In this document: one piece after another, positions 21,130 through 32,638 of the stretch
Layout: each line of letters starts with the position of its first letter
How positions within the stretch are numbered: the stretch's first letter is position 1
NCBI GenBank assembly: GCA_030710605.1
Contig: CP092870.1
Location: 15,600,684-15,664,683, forward strand
Origin: Cordylochernes scorpioides
Taxonomy: Eukaryota; Arthropoda; Arachnida; Pseudoscorpiones; Chernetidae
Direction of reading: 5' to 3'
Length of the DNA: 64,000 nt
The notes under the pieces: generated by a model
Told to the model about the DNA's origin: nothing
Seen by the model: only the letters and a program-made list of their open reading frames with translations
Database searches by the model: none
Position numbers and translations under genes: made by a program

Positions 21130-23480
21130 GAGAGTCAACAGGGACTCACACCATAGTTTAAGTCGACTGGCTACAGGAAACCTCACCACATATATATTTT
21201 TAATTTTGAAATGGAATTTAAATTTAAAAAGTACATTTAACTGAGCCCAAAAATGTTGAATCAAATCTGTCCATATAAACGACATTCTACTGTATATCTG
21301 CAACAATAAAGAGAGAGAGAAAAGATATAGATATTTTATACTCTGTTTTACAGGCCTACACTACGGAGGAATTTTATAGACATTTTGAAAGATATTTTAA
21401 AATACTTCACAAAACAGTTGGATAAATGGAGAAATGTATTAAATATTAAAATATGATATTGAATTTATATGAGGAGTTGAGGGTAAAGGGTGATTATAAT
21501 GAGGTTTGCTATTCATTCAAGTAGAATAAGTCACTTCAAGTTCCACAATCAAATGGAAAAGTTCCGGAGCTCAGAGGATATCAAAGGGAGGAGGAAAAGA
21601 ACACAAACCTTGATGTATTTACGCGGTGTTTCAGAGTAGTGAGATAACAGCGTAAATTGGTTGAAAACCAGATGTTTATATTCAGTAGTTTGGTCGGTCT
21701 CGCGTCTCTATCTCTATAAAAAAGGAATTAGAACAGAACACAACCAGATTACATACGCAGTGGTTCAGTCAGAGTATGGGGAGCAAGAGGAAACAGAGGG
21801 AAGTAAATCAGAACACAACGGGAGTTGGGAAAGGAAGGATGCAATTATAACGTTTTGTGACAGCCGCTTGAATGTCCCGCTGGTGCGGCCTTGAGGCGAC
21901 CTTGTGGGCGGCGGATTTGGGCAGGCGTTGCGCCACCCGCCTGAATGAACGGACTGTAAGCTTCTGCTGGCTCCAAGCCACTGAAAGTGAATAGTGAACA
22001 GTGCTCAGTCTATTTCAGGCCTACTACGGTCAGGGGGAGAGATGGTAAATAATATATCTACAGAACAGTTCTTCTAGGCGACATTTCTACTTCCAGGTCA
22101 TGACTGGAAGCTCACAGCTGGGGAACAGACGGCTCCTAAATATGCAAATTATATTAATGAATATTCAGGCCTTTTTCTTTTAAATTAAATATATGGAATA
22201 TTTTCGAAAATAGGCAGAAAATTTATAAATGTTTCTAATTTTATCTCTATATAGATATTTTTATTCTCGAAAGGAAATAAATAGAAAACCCGAAAGCATG
22301 AGGTAATAAAAACTCTGATAAAGAAACTTATTCCTGTATGAAAATCTTTGATTTATTTAATTGATCACATGGAATTAACATCTATTAGAATTTGAGTGTA
22401 CCACCAATAGTCGAATCTCATTATTATTATTTTTAAATGAAAAACTAACTGAAAGGTCGAATATTTAAAACGAATTTAACGCTGTTGCATATCTCAACGA
22501 CAAGAATTCATTAGAGATTTCCAATGAAAGATTAAGGTCGGTCGGTGCCCTTGTTTCACTCTTTGCGGTCTGTGCACCGTGACATTCAAGAAAAACTTTT
22601 TTTTTTCGAGTTATCTACTCTGTGATTTGTAGGCCAAGCAGTATATATTCGTGTGATTCCAGCTGTATATATATAGTCATGTAATAAATTATTAATAATT
22701 ATATAAAGGAAAAAAAAACACTATTGTGATAAGTAACAATCCTTATTATCGTCTCTTTGAGGGAACAAAGAAATATACAGAAAAAAACTGATGTAATGCA
22801 TTAATTATTGTATAACTTTTTCGTCATCATTCTTAAAATCATCGCTATATACAGCTTTGAAGCGCTACTTGCGATGGAAATTATAGGCAGTGGCAAGATT
22901 ATATACATGGAACGTAATTGAAATATTAACTCACAATTGTAAATAGAGCGAGCTAAACTAGAATGTAACTGATAAACATATTACCACCTAGTATCAATTA
23001 TTCCGCCTTCTACAAGCTTTCAGGTAAGCTTTTTAAGGCACATAAAAAGACACAGGACAACATCTAGACGACACGTGCAAACAGCCCGCCGAATCTGGTA
23101 CAGCGCGCCGCCTGCGAAGGAACCAAGGACGCACCAAGCACGCCTAGAGCCCGAAGCCCCAAGGCGGCAAAAATAGTGACCACGAGTATCAACATATTAC
23201 CATATGTTTCCAATTTATAATATAGTATCCGTTTTATATGTACTCTAATTGGCTGATTAAGGTCACTGACCTTGGACTGATTGCATCTGGTTGGCTATTC
23301 ACGGTCACGTGACGGGAACGCCAATCAGCGTTGAGTTCATTAGCCAATCAACGTACAGTGTTTCTTTTGCTAAGAGGCATTATCCATCGAAATTCTTTAT
23401 TAAATATATGACCGCGGGTACATTTGTATTTATGAATTGTTCCGATACTAGGCTTATTTATTCTTTGTATTAGTGGGATT
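21130..23480. other. Unassigned region with two GC-richer patches
   Basis: Patches near 21840-22010 and 23040-23180 are clearly richer in G+C than their surroundings and could be untranslated exons, LTR pieces or regulatory DNA. The plus frame at 21661-21894 (77 residues) has no recognisable domain. The rest is AT-rich and featureless. Confidence 0.35.
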
Positions 23481-23485
23481 TGATT

Positions 23486-23489
<4 letters not shown>

Positions 23490-23525
<36 letters not shown>
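23490..23525. repeat. (AT)n microsatellite
   Basis: A continuous ATATAT run of roughly 35 bases. Confidence 0.9.
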
Positions 23526-23526
<1 letters not shown>

Positions 23527-23722
23527 TAACACGGAAAATTTTAACGTAGTTAGATTTTATTAAATCTCTTCGCGAATATTTTGAGGTTTAAATTTTAATG
23601 AAATTTTAATCGTATTTGTGTGCAACGGGTTAATGGTCTATATTATCCAGCTTAGGGTGGACTTTAATAATCTTATAAATGGTTGTCGATCTCTTTGGTA
23701 GATAAGGATAATGTGTATTCTG

Positions 23723-23726
<4 letters not shown>

Positions 23727-23758
<32 letters not shown>
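23727..23758. repeat. (TC)n microsatellite
   Basis: A continuous CTCTCT run of about 30 bases. Confidence 0.9.
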
Positions 23759-23759
<1 letters not shown>

Positions 23760-23874
23760 AGGTAACCCGGATTCCTGTAGCGTGTATTCTATCTATAATA
23801 AATACATTGTGTGTGTTTAGGCTTCATTTACTTTATTGAAAAAATAGTAAAAAGTTAAATTGTACTGGAATCAG

Positions 23875-23980
23875 GTGAATAAATCATGATCGTGAAAATA
23901 GAAGTTGCTGATGGCTTGGGCCATCTATTGTCAAATACCATCTTTGATTAATCAAGAAAAACTTACCACGCTTTTCTCTT
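23875..23980. mobile_element. Fragment of the AGTTGCTGATGGCTT repeat family
   Basis: GATCGTGAAAATAGAAGTTG and CTGATGGCTTGGGCCATCT match the element in the arms of the 1.1-kb palindrome (55800-55980). Only one side is kept. Confidence 0.5.
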
Positions 23981-24336
23981 AATACATAAACTTTGTTCAT
24001 TATGTATATGTGACAATATAATAATGTGGGGAAAGAGAAATAATCACACCACGAGTTGGAAGAGAAGGAATCCAGGCAACCAGAGAGAGATAGACGGGAG
24101 AGGCCCGCGACCGGCCACAGCCGGGCGGCCGTTTGTGTCGAATACAAAATCCTCAACTGTCTTAATTAGTCCTGAGGTTCCAAGTAACGCCCCTGTGGTC
24201 GCCCCCTGGAATGTCGCTGGTGTCTCAAATGACCGCACTTTAGCTGCTGTCTCTCTCTGGGTTGACTGTAGGTTTTCTTTATTATTCCTGGAAGAGCATA
24301 TATTATGACATATGTATGTTTAATTAAAATGGCATA

Positions 24337-24704
24337 TGTTGGATTTTGTTATATATTTATTCTGATTTTATTATTATTCTTTTGTTATTTTAAATTGATT
24401 TGACCACGGACGTCTGGTCACGTGCCTATTTTAAAATGTATATATTGTGATGCAAAATAAAGTAGTTGTGAGTCACCAGTTAGTTTGTGTCGGCCTCATC
24501 CTTCTGTGAGTTGTCAGTTGGTACGCCCGTGGGCCAAGTACCGCATCCTCCAGAGAACACAGCCTCCCTCATCCCCTGGTCGCCGGCAGTTCGGATCTTC
24601 CCCTAAACAGAAACTCAACTATACAGTCCTCTATAGACGGCGGAGTGAGGTACAGCGGGTTGTTGCCTTTAGGTGAAACACCTCCTCCAGCCCAGGTTAA
24701 AACA
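24337..24704 (+). repeat. 5' LTR of the BEL/Pao element
   Basis: The repeat is 368 bp with TG...CA ends. It contains AATAAA (in ATGCAAAATAAAGTAG, near 24460) about 100 bases after the AT-rich 5' part, followed by a GC-richer tail. It appears identical to the 3' LTR. Confidence 0.93.
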
Positions 24705-24708
24705 TTGT

Positions 24709-24726
24709 TGGTCCTAATCGAGCAGG
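24709..24726 (+). other. Probable primer-binding site of the BEL/Pao element
   Basis: TGGTCCTAATCGAGCAGG starts four bases after the 5' LTR and begins TGG, as a complement of a tRNA CCA end does. The donor tRNA was not identified. Confidence 0.5.
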
Positions 24727-24911
24727 ATTTCAAAGAGGCTAAGAAAATTAGGGAAGAAGAAAAAAATAATTCTAAATACAACAAATTGGCATACTTCTGA
24801 AGAATTCTAAAGACGGAAAATTTGCATACCTCTGAAGAAATTAGGATTTGTTTGAAAGTTAAAAGTAAATTTGCAAATTTAACTAACTAAGTGAAATTTT
24901 GAATTCTTAAA

Positions 24912-27900
24912 ATGAAAAAGAGTCAGAAATTCCGAACTCTACTGCGATCATCTGCAACAAAGAATATAAGGGAAATCGAGGCGGAATTGGAAAAGGAATC
25001 TCCATCCCGTGAGACCATCAGGATAAAATTTGAGGTGTTGGAGACTAATGAGAACCAACTCAGAGATGTAAATTCACAAATTATGACTCTGATGTTGGAG
25101 GATGAAACAATAACTCCGCATGATCTGGAAAAAGAGCAAGATATGGTGGTCCAGTATGAAGAGAATTTCATCAAAACGAAACTTCGAGTGGCTGAATATC
25201 TCCAGTTAAAGGAGAATGAGCACCAAGGCCGAAGTAATCTGGACCCTACTGGGAGCGCCCAGGAAGGTGTGTCATCCTACAAACTGCCTAAGATGGCACT
25301 CCCGGTTTATGACGGCACATGCCTCGAGTGGTTGGGATGGTGGTCGAGATTTAAAATGATTCACGAGAGTGCAGTGTTATCGGAGGTGGAAAAGTTCCAG
25401 TATCTTGTACAGTCAATGAAGGCTGGTACCCGAGCGGATCGATTGGTCAGAAGTTACCCGCTAATCCCCGAAAACTATCCTAAGGTGGTTAAGGCATTGA
25501 AGGACCGATTCGGCGATAGTAACATCCTCACAGAGGTTTATGTCCGCCAACTGTTGAAATTGGTCATTAATAATGTAAGGAGGAAAAACTTGTCTCTGGA
25601 GGGCATGTATGACCAATTAGAATCCCATTTGAGATCCTTGGAGTCATTGGGGGTGACTGTCCGGCAAAATGCCTGTTTCCTATATCCTATGGTGGAGTCA
25701 AGTCTGCCAGAAGACTTGTTGAGAATATGGCAGAGAAGTGCACTGGCGGGGTATGGTGGAGACGAACTGGAACTCCCCATAACCATCGACCAAAGATTAG
25801 AACGACTTCTCGAGTTCCCAAGGAGAGAAGTGAAAGGGGAGCAACGGCTGGAATATATGAGAGAAGGGTTTGGAGAATCATCCCAAAGGAGGAACTATGG
25901 CCAACATATAGCCAGGATGCACGCCGCTCAGATAACGGAGGCCAAAGGTAGAGCGATTCCCCTGTGCCTCAGGTGTAAAGGAAAGCATTGGATCCAGGAT
26001 TGCGCGGGTTGGCGTTCCATGACAGTGACCGAACGCAGGGATGAAATCAGAAAGTTTAACGCCTGCTTTCGATGTTTGCGGGTGGGTCATGTGATAGCAA
26101 CCTGCCGAACCCAATTCCGGTGCTCGCACTGCAAGGGATTCCATCATACAGCTCTGCATCTACCAAGGCGGGTATCAATGGAAGATCGGGATCAAAGGGA
26201 AAGGCAAAACACTGAGGAGCCGCAGGTCTCGCCTGGTGAACAGGAAATCGCCTTATCAGGGATGCATGTGCGAACCGCAATCCCAACAGCCTTGTTGGCG
26301 ACAGCTCGGGTTCGCCTGGTGGGCCCTCGGGGCGTGGGAGTCACTGTGCGGGCGTTGCTGGATCAGGGGTCTCAGTCGTCCTTTGTCCATCGAGACCTCC
26401 TTCATCACTTGACTATTCCAGTACACAAGGTCAATGCACAGATCTTCGGGATTAACGACACCAAGGGAGAGCATGTTAAACAGATGGTATCCTGTTCGGT
26501 GGCGTCGTTGACGGAATCAGGATGGACTATGCCGATTCGGGCGCTGGTGGTGGGAAGAATGACTGGGATCCTACCTAGTCGGGATCTCCGCATCCCTGTG
26601 CCGTCCAGCTGGAAGACCTTGCCATTGGCAGACCCTCAGTTTGAGACAAGTGGCCGAGTGGATGTAATACTGGGAGCAGACGTATATGGAAGTTTGTTGC
26701 TTCCCGAAGTTAAGTATGATGAGAAGACCCAGTTATGCGCGCAGAAGACCCGATTGGGCTGGATTGTCTCGGGAAAATTACCAGGTGAAGGAGAAGTCGG
26801 CCCACACAGGGTGTACAATATTCGGGTGAATTATGAAGAAAACCTGGACAACGTCTTACGGCGCTTCTGGGAGGTGGAAGAGGTTCCCCTAAGACCTGCC
26901 AAGTCGGGCGCAGATGAATTCTGTGAAGAATTATACAAGACCAAGGTGCAAAGAACAGCTAGTGGGCGATATATCGTTCCTCTCCCATTTGACCCGCGGG
27001 TGCCAGTTCCTGAATTGTTTGGGGAGTCAGTCGCTATTTGTGTACGACGACAACTCGCTTTAGAGCGACGGCTGGCAAGGGATGCACCTCTTCGAGAGGA
27101 ATATTGTTCTTTCATGAAGAACTATGTGGAATTGGGACATATGACTCCCTTATCTGAGTCCTCCGCCATTGATACAGAAGGATGTTGTTTTATACCCCAG
27201 CACGCGGTAAGGGGAAATCAGCCAGATAAGAGCAAGTTAAGAGTGGTATTTGATGCCTCAACAAAAACATCGAATGGATGGTCATTAAATGATCGATTAT
27301 ATACTGGGCCAAAATTGCAGACGGACATCCTTACCATCTTGATGAATTGGCGCCGACATAAAGTTGTCATGGTGACTGATATTGAGAAAATGTACCGTCA
27401 AATAATGGTACGCCCCCAGGATGCGAAACGACAAAAGATCATGTGGAGAGAAAGTCCAGACGATAGACTGAAACCTTACCAACTAAATACAGTAACTTAT
27501 GGAACCTCTCCTGCTCCTTTCTTGGCCCTTCAAACTCTATTACAATTGGCAAGGGATGATGAAAGAAAATACCCGAGAGCTGCAGAGGTCATAAGAACAG
27601 ATACGTATGTGGATGATATATTAACTGGAGCGGAAAATTCGGTGGACGCTTTGAGTTTACAACAGGAGCTCATTGGCTTATTGAAAGGGGGAGGATTCTG
27701 TTTAAAGAAATGGGCTTCAAATGACCCTGTAATTTTGGGCCAAATCCCCGAGGAATCACAGTTAAAAAAGATCATGTTTGAAAATGTTGAAGTGGTAAAG
27801 ACGTTGGGATTAGGGTGGAACCCAGGGGAAGATTGTTTTATTTATGATTTACAAGATCACCATACGACTGAGGGGATTACCAAGCGCCAAATGCTCTCGT

Positions 27901-30155
27901 TCGTGGCTAGATTATACGATCCTATAGGCTGGTTGTCACCTGTTGTTATAATTGGGAAAATCTTGATCCAACAGCTATGGGTTACGGGTGTAAAGTGGGA
28001 TGAATCCTTGGATGGTTCTATAGGGGATTCATGGAGGAAATTTCGTGATGAGTTGAAATATCTCCGGGCATTGCGAATACCCCGATGGCTGGGCACAGGA
28101 GGAAATCAGGAGTTACAATTGCATGGCTTCAGTGACGCCTCGGGAGACGCATATGCGGCGGCGATCTACTTGCGGGTAGAGAATAAAGATGGCATCCGTG
28201 TAGGATTGTTGGCGGCCAAGACGAGGCTGGCACCCATCCATCGGGTCTCCATTCCCCGATTGGAATTATGTGCGGCGGTGCTGTTAACCCGCCTAGTCGT
28301 ACATGTAGTGTCCGTATTGAAGCTTGACATCAAGGAGATAGTGTGTTGGACAGACGCCACCATCATTTTGAGTTGGATAAGGATGTTATCTAGAACCCTT
28401 CCCACTTTTGTAGGAAATCGAACAGCGGAGATCCAGGCCTGCCGTCATATCAAGGAATGGCGTCATGTACCATCGGTTGATAACCCAGCTGACATTGCTT
28501 CCCGCGGGATGATGGGTTCACAGTTGAGCGGCTCTACAATGTGGTGGAATGGACCTACATGGCTAGCGTCTTCCCCAGAGCTATGGCCTAAAATGCCTAA
28601 ACTGTTGGAAAAGCAGGACGAGACAAAAGTATTGTCAGTCAATTTAAACGACGAAAAACCTATGCTGGTAACCATTGGAGAGCGGTGTTCCTCCCTGACT
28701 ACTTATATTAGAAGAGTTGCCTGGATTTTTCGTTTTATCAATAATTGCCGTGATAGGTCAAGGAGGGTCCACACATATCTGACAACGGCCGAGTTAAGAC
28801 AAGCACATGATAAGATACTCCTCGCCGTTCAGCTTTATTGTTTTGACGAAGATTTAAAGAATTTGCATAATCAAAATATTGTAAGAAAAACCAGTAAGAT
28901 AGTGGCTCTAAATCCTTTTCTTGATGAGAGGAGCATTATCCGAGTCGGAAGCAGGATAAGATGGGCTCCAGAAATCTCCTATGATCAAAGACATCCTGCG
29001 TTATTGCCATCCACAGGAGAGTTGAGTCAATTGATAATCAGAGATGCGCATTCCAGAACTCTACACGGCGGTGTGCATTTGGTATTGGCCACCCTTAGAC
29101 AGAAATATTGGATCTTGAAGGCGAAAAATCAAATTAAGAAATGCATAAGAAATTGTCTGATATGCTGTCGCTACAATCGAGTCACGCAACATCAGTTAAT
29201 GAGTGATCTACCCAAAGAACGGTTGACCCCTGGAAAGCCATTTACAGTGAGTGGGGTAGACTACGCTGGACCCTTTAAAGTGAAATTATCGAAAGGACGG
29301 GGTCAAAAGATTGAGAAAGGATACATCTGTTTGTTCGTTTGCTTGGTAACCCGAGCAATACATGTAGAGCTAGTCACTGACGCTTCAACGCCAACCTTTT
29401 TGGCTGCCTTTAAGAGATTTGTGGCGCGCAGAGGACATTGTGCGCAGATGTATAGTGACCAAGGTACCAATTTTGTGGGAGCAGCCAAACAACTGCGTAC
29501 AGGGTTCTATATGGCTCGGGATCAGATGTCGGAGATCGCGGAGATATTGGCCAATGATGGGACGGAGTGGAAATTTAATCCTCCAGGTGCTCCTCACTTT
29601 GGTGGCCTATGGGAAGCCGGCATAAAGTGCTTCAAGTATCACTTTCGCCGCATCATTGGAGAAACCTTGCTGACTTATGAGGAGTTCCTGACCCTAATTG
29701 TCCAAATAGAAGCCTGTCTGAATTCAAGACCTTTGGGACCAATTAGTGGCGACCCCAATGATCTGGCTGTGTTGACACCAGCACATTTTCTACTGACATC
29801 TTCATCTTGTTGCGTCCCTGAGGAGGACTTATTGAGCGCTCAACTATTGCCTCGGTGGAAAATGGTCCAGAAGATGGTCCAACATCTGTGGAGGCAGTGG
29901 TCTACAGATTATATTCATAATCTGCAACAACGACACAAATGGAGAACGCCAAGGCCCAATGTGGCTACTGGTTCCCTGGTTCTTGTCCGGGAAGAACATG
30001 TGCCCCCCGCCAAGTGGATAATGGGGCGAGTGGTGGAGATCCATCCAGGCAAAGACGGATTGGTCCGAGTTGTGTCTATCCGCACCAAGGCTGGCTTACT
30101 CAAAAGACCACTGGTTAAGCTGGCATTGCTGCCTGTTCCCCACGAATTGCTTTGA
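24912..30155 (+). CDS. gag-pol: BEL/Pao Gag-Pol polyprotein, intact
   Basis: One frame of 1747 residues encodes everything the element needs in the usual BEL/Pao order. Residues 1 to about 330 are Gag, with a charged helical N-terminus (EIEAELEKESPS). Cys/His knuckles lie at about 352-418 (CLRCKGKHWIQDC, CFRCLRVGHVIATC). The Pao-type aspartic protease motif LLDQGSQSSFV is near 482-492. RT has TYVDDILTG near 898. RNase H has GFSDASGDAYAAA near 1070. The integrase zinc finger (H-H-C-C, ending CLICC) is near 1380-1415. Integrase catalytic residues are at VDYAGPF (about 1448), YSDQGTNF (about 1515) and the E of GGLWEAG (about 1563). The C-terminal BEL-type domain (LLPRWKMVQKMVQHLWRQW) follows. 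The ATG is the first after the primer site and has no upstream rival in frame. No stops, frameshifts or missing catalytic residues were noticed. Confidence 0.95.
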   Translation: MKKSQKFRTLLRSSATKNIREIEAELEKESPSRETIRIKFEVLETNENQLRDVNSQIMTLMLEDETITPHDLEKEQDMVVQYEENFIKTKLRVAEYLQLKENEHQGRSNLDPTGSAQEGVSSYKLPKMALPVYDGTCLEWLGWWSRFKMIHESAVLSEVEKFQYLVQSMKAGTRADRLVRSYPLIPENYPKVVKALKDRFGDSNILTEVYVRQLLKLVINNVRRKNLSLEGMYDQLESHLRSLESLGVTVRQNACFLYPMVESSLPEDLLRIWQRSALAGYGGDELELPITIDQRLERLLEFPRREVKGEQRLEYMREGFGESSQRRNYGQHIARMHAAQITEAKGRAIPLCLRCKGKHWIQDCAGWRSMTVTERRDEIRKFNACFRCLRVGHVIATCRTQFRCSHCKGFHHTALHLPRRVSMEDRDQRERQNTEEPQVSPGEQEIALSGMHVRTAIPTALLATARVRLVGPRGVGVTVRALLDQGSQSSFVHRDLLHHLTIPVHKVNAQIFGINDTKGEHVKQMVSCSVASLTESGWTMPIRALVVGRMTGILPSRDLRIPVPSSWKTLPLADPQFETSGRVDVILGADVYGSLLLPEVKYDEKTQLCAQKTRLGWIVSGKLPGEGEVGPHRVYNIRVNYEENLDNVLRRFWEVEEVPLRPAKSGADEFCEELYKTKVQRTASGRYIVPLPFDPRVPVPELFGESVAICVRRQLALERRLARDAPLREEYCSFMKNYVELGHMTPLSESSAIDTEGCCFIPQHAVRGNQPDKSKLRVVFDASTKTSNGWSLNDRLYTGPKLQTDILTILMNWRRHKVVMVTDIEKMYRQIMVRPQDAKRQKIMWRESPDDRLKPYQLNTVTYGTSPAPFLALQTLLQLARDDERKYPRAAEVIRTDTYVDDILTGAENSVDALSLQQELIGLLKGGGFCLKKWASNDPVILGQIPEESQLKKIMFENVEVVKTLGLGWNPGEDCFIYDLQDHHTTEGITKRQMLSFVARLYDPIGWLSPVVIIGKILIQQLWVTGVKWDESLDGSIGDSWRKFRDELKYLRALRIPRWLGTGGNQELQLHGFSDASGDAYAAAIYLRVENKDGIRVGLLAAKTRLAPIHRVSIPRLELCAAVLLTRLVVHVVSVLKLDIKEIVCWTDATIILSWIRMLSRTLPTFVGNRTAEIQACRHIKEWRHVPSVDNPADIASRGMMGSQLSGSTMWWNGPTWLASSPELWPKMPKLLEKQDETKVLSVNLNDEKPMLVTIGERCSSLTTYIRRVAWIFRFINNCRDRSRRVHTYLTTAELRQAHDKILLAVQLYCFDEDLKNLHNQNIVRKTSKIVALNPFLDERSIIRVGSRIRWAPEISYDQRHPALLPSTGELSQLIIRDAHSRTLHGGVHLVLATLRQKYWILKAKNQIKKCIRNCLICCRYNRVTQHQLMSDLPKERLTPGKPFTVSGVDYAGPFKVKLSKGRGQKIEKGYICLFVCLVTRAIHVELVTDASTPTFLAAFKRFVARRGHCAQMYSDQGTNFVGAAKQLRTGFYMARDQMSEIAEILANDGTEWKFNPPGAPHFGGLWEAGIKCFKYHFRRIIGETLLTYEEFLTLIVQIEACLNSRPLGPISGDPNDLAVLTPAHFLLTSSSCCVPEEDLLSAQLLPRWKMVQKMVQHLWRQWSTDYIHNLQQRHKWRTPRPNVATGSLVLVREEHVPPAKWIMGRVVEIHPGKDGLVRVVSIRTKAGLLKRPLVKLALLPVPHELL

Positions 30156-30179
30156 TGGTTCCCATCAACTCGGGGAGAA

Positions 30180-30547
30180 TGTTGGATTTTGTTATATATT
30201 TATTCTGATTTTATTATTATTCTTTTGTTATTTTAAATTGATTTGACCACGGACGTCTGGTCACGTGCCTATTTTAAAATGTATATATTGTGATGCAAAA
30301 TAAAGTAGTTGTGAGTCACCAGTTAGTTTGTGTCGGCCTCATCCTTCTGTGAGTTGTCAGTTGGTACGCCCGTGGGCCAAGTACCGCATCCTCCAGAGAA
30401 CACAGCCTCCCTCATCCCCTGGTCGCCGGCAGTTCGGATCTTCCCCTAAACAGAAACTCAACTATACAGTCCTCTATAGACGGCGGAGTGAGGTACAGCG
30501 GGTTGTTGCCTTTAGGTGAAACACCTCCTCCAGCCCAGGTTAAAACA
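30180..30547 (+). repeat. 3' LTR of the BEL/Pao element
   Basis: The repeat is 368 bp and appears identical to the 5' LTR. It is preceded by GGGGAGAA (30172-30179) and followed by the GCATA duplication. Confidence 0.93.
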
Positions 30548-30739
30548 GCATATATTGGATTAAAATATCATTTATTTTACCAATATTTCAGTTGGCTGAA
30601 CGCCAACCTTTATAAAGGTATTATATAGGTATTGACACACATTAATATGTTATAATACCTTGATAAAGGTTGGCGTTCAGTCAATTGAAATATTTGTAAA
30701 ATAAATGATATTTTGATCCAATATATTTCCTTTTTTAAT

Positions 30740-32000
30740 TAAAGATCTATTTATGGATTGCTCTATTTTCAAAATGTATATATGTGTTTTACACATTTAT
30801 ATAAAACATGGTTGATGGTTAATTAAATAAACTATAGCGATTACTCAGGGAAAAAAGGATAAAAATACAAAAAGAGAATTGTGCTACAACGGCTACTACA
30901 GGAAAGTCCAGTCCGCCCACGGACCGCTCGGTCAGACTTGAAATATCTACTCACGTTCACCACTCGGTCACGCCACCCAGCAAGAAATACAAAATGTTGG
31001 TTTAAAAATTGAGAAGCCTTTGATACATCAGAAACTGGTATGTTGGTCATGTATTCCATCAGTCAATATTGTGGGAATAATAACAAAGGTTGTGTTATAT
31101 TCTCTATGGCATGTAGGATCTAGGAGAGACAAGCAGGTGACACAAGATGATAATTCTTTATTTGGTCTCGTTTATATACACGTATGATGATGATAAATAA
31201 ACAATAAGTCAATGACAACAATGCTCTGTTGTCAATACACAATAGGTTGGTTCAAATATCTTCTATAGAGGCTAGGGACAATTTGATTCCGCTCAAAGTA
31301 AGCTGCATACTTTGTAACAGTCCTTTTCAGCAAGCGTCTCCAGAATCATATTTCCAAAACCTTTTAAGATTTTATACCTTTTATCCATGTGTATAACAAT
31401 GATGAGGTGTTAGCACTTAACCTAGGTTTTATTGAAACACTAAGAAACCGAGATTGTAGAGATCATCTGCTGAGACATGATAGGATTATAAAAGATGAAT
31501 TAAAGGATTCATTGAAGGTACCAGATCAAAAGGACGTATTACATCTGAGGTCCAAGTGAAGAGAGAAACCAAGATGTCTAATCAACAGTTGAAAATGTTG
31601 TCTATAGAAGGATCACTTTGGAAAAGCCATTCCATTAAATAACACTATTCTACAACACCTTCCATGAGAGATCATGGCCATGGAATCGTCTAGTCTCTCC
31701 TGGAGGTCGTCCTTCATTGGAGATTGGTCAGGTTGAGTCTATTTGAATATATTTAAATTTCAAATCTTACTCAAGAAGATAGTAAATCACCAGATGAATC
31801 AGAATTGAAGGAATAGTTGTTTCTATTTACTTTCAACCATGTGCTATTTCTTTTACAAACACATCTCGCATGGTCTCAAATCTAAAGTACAAATTTAATA
31901 AGAAACTAAAGCTTAGTCTCTATATATCTGTTAGGGCGAAATTACACCTCATAAGTTAAATTTATTTCCATTATTTTCGTTTTGAAAACATTGTAATCTT
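30740..32000. other. Unassigned region
   Basis: TATGGATTGCTCTATTTTCA at 30755 recurs near 44145, 56895 and 61318 and is probably the outer edge of the Penelope-like fold-back family. From about 31395 to 31560 a plus frame without an ATG reads through some 55 codons (contains RDHLLRHDRIIKDELKD) to a stop. It is not recognised. Confidence 0.35.
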
Positions 32001-32006
32001 TATATA

Positions 32007-32182
32007 CAGTTAAACCTGTCTATAGCGTCCCTCTTGGGACTCACCAAAATAGGGTGCTATAGAGAGGGGGTGCTATAGACAGGTCACTTTTAATATAAAT
32101 CGCATCGTATTACGTATTTAAAATCGAGCGCTATAGAGAGGGAGGCACTATTTAGAGGGGGCGCTATAGACAGGTTTAAATG
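32007..32182. mobile_element. pogo/Tigger-like MITE, CAGTTAAACCTGTCTATAGCG ends, copy 1
   Basis: CAGTTAAACCTGTCTATAGC pairs with GCTATAGACAGGTTTAAATG at the other end, with TA on both sides. Internal GCTATAGAGAGG repeats are present. CAGT...RAACCT ends with TA targets are typical of pogo/Tigger-type elements. No ORF. Confidence 0.75.
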
Positions 32183-32329
32183 TATATAAATATAATAAAG
32201 GCATATATTGGATCAAAATATATTTCTGAGACATGACCTTTTATTCTATACGTGTGAGCCCCATATGATTTATACTGATTTATATAAATAAAAATCATTT
32301 GAAAACTACGTTAATAATACAAACATAGT

Positions 32330-32600
32330 GAGTAAAATTAATCAGGCCTCAAGGGAAAAGTATCTTTTGAAAACATTTTAATTTCTAGCTTTCGGGAACG
32401 GACGCCCTTCTACAGGAGAAAGCATGGTATAATAATTCGCCAATAGACGAATTATATAGATCTATTGGCGAATTATTATACCAGGTTTTCTCCTGTAGAA
32501 GGACGTCCGTGCTCGAAAGCTAGAGAACAATAAAAATGTTTTGAAAAGACACTTTTCCCTGGAGGTCTGATTGATTTTACTCAATATTGATACAAGGGAT
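32330..32600. mobile_element. Penelope-like fold-back with two inverted hammerhead-like motifs
   Basis: Arms run from GAGTAAAATTAATCAGGCCT to GGTCTGATTGATTTTACTCA. Each arm carries CTCCTGTAGAAGG...TCCG...CGAAAGCTAG (minus copy 32386-32416, plus copy 32491-32522). A small inner hairpin, CTATTGGCGAATTATTATACC, separates them. The same architecture occurs at 45680-45925. The motif is shared with the 3' end of the Penelope relic at 40935. Confidence 0.7.
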
Positions 32601-32638
32601 TATTTATTGAACATAAAAACATATTACAAATAAAAAAA

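Larger units (their letters stand above)
24337..30547 (+). mobile_element. Complete BEL/Pao LTR retrotransposon
   Basis: The 6211-bp element has 368-bp LTRs that appear identical (TGTTGGATTTTG...GGTTAAAACA), and GCATA is duplicated on both sides (24332-24336 and 30548-30552). It holds one uninterrupted 1747-codon ORF with Gag, protease, RT, RNase H and integrase, plus a polypurine tract (GGGGAGAA) before the 3' LTR. Structural completeness suggests a young, possibly still mobile copy. It landed in the terminal GGCATATATTGG of a Penelope-like fold-back. Confidence 0.96.
24320..30735. mobile_element. Penelope-like fold-back (GGCATATATTGGATC type) interrupted by the BEL/Pao element
   Basis: TTAATTAAAATGGCATA lies left of the BEL element, and GCATATATTGGATTAAAATA through CCAATATATTTCC...TTAATTAA lies right of it (30548-30735). 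Without the insert these join into the fold-back seen whole at 56195-56410. The right part has two inverted copies of TTGGCGTTCAG.CAA.TGAAA with a loop between them. Confidence 0.75.

Noticed and set aside
24485..24676. 63-residue ORF repeated at 24485 and 30328
   Set aside because: It lies inside the two LTRs of the BEL element and is duplicated only because the LTRs are.
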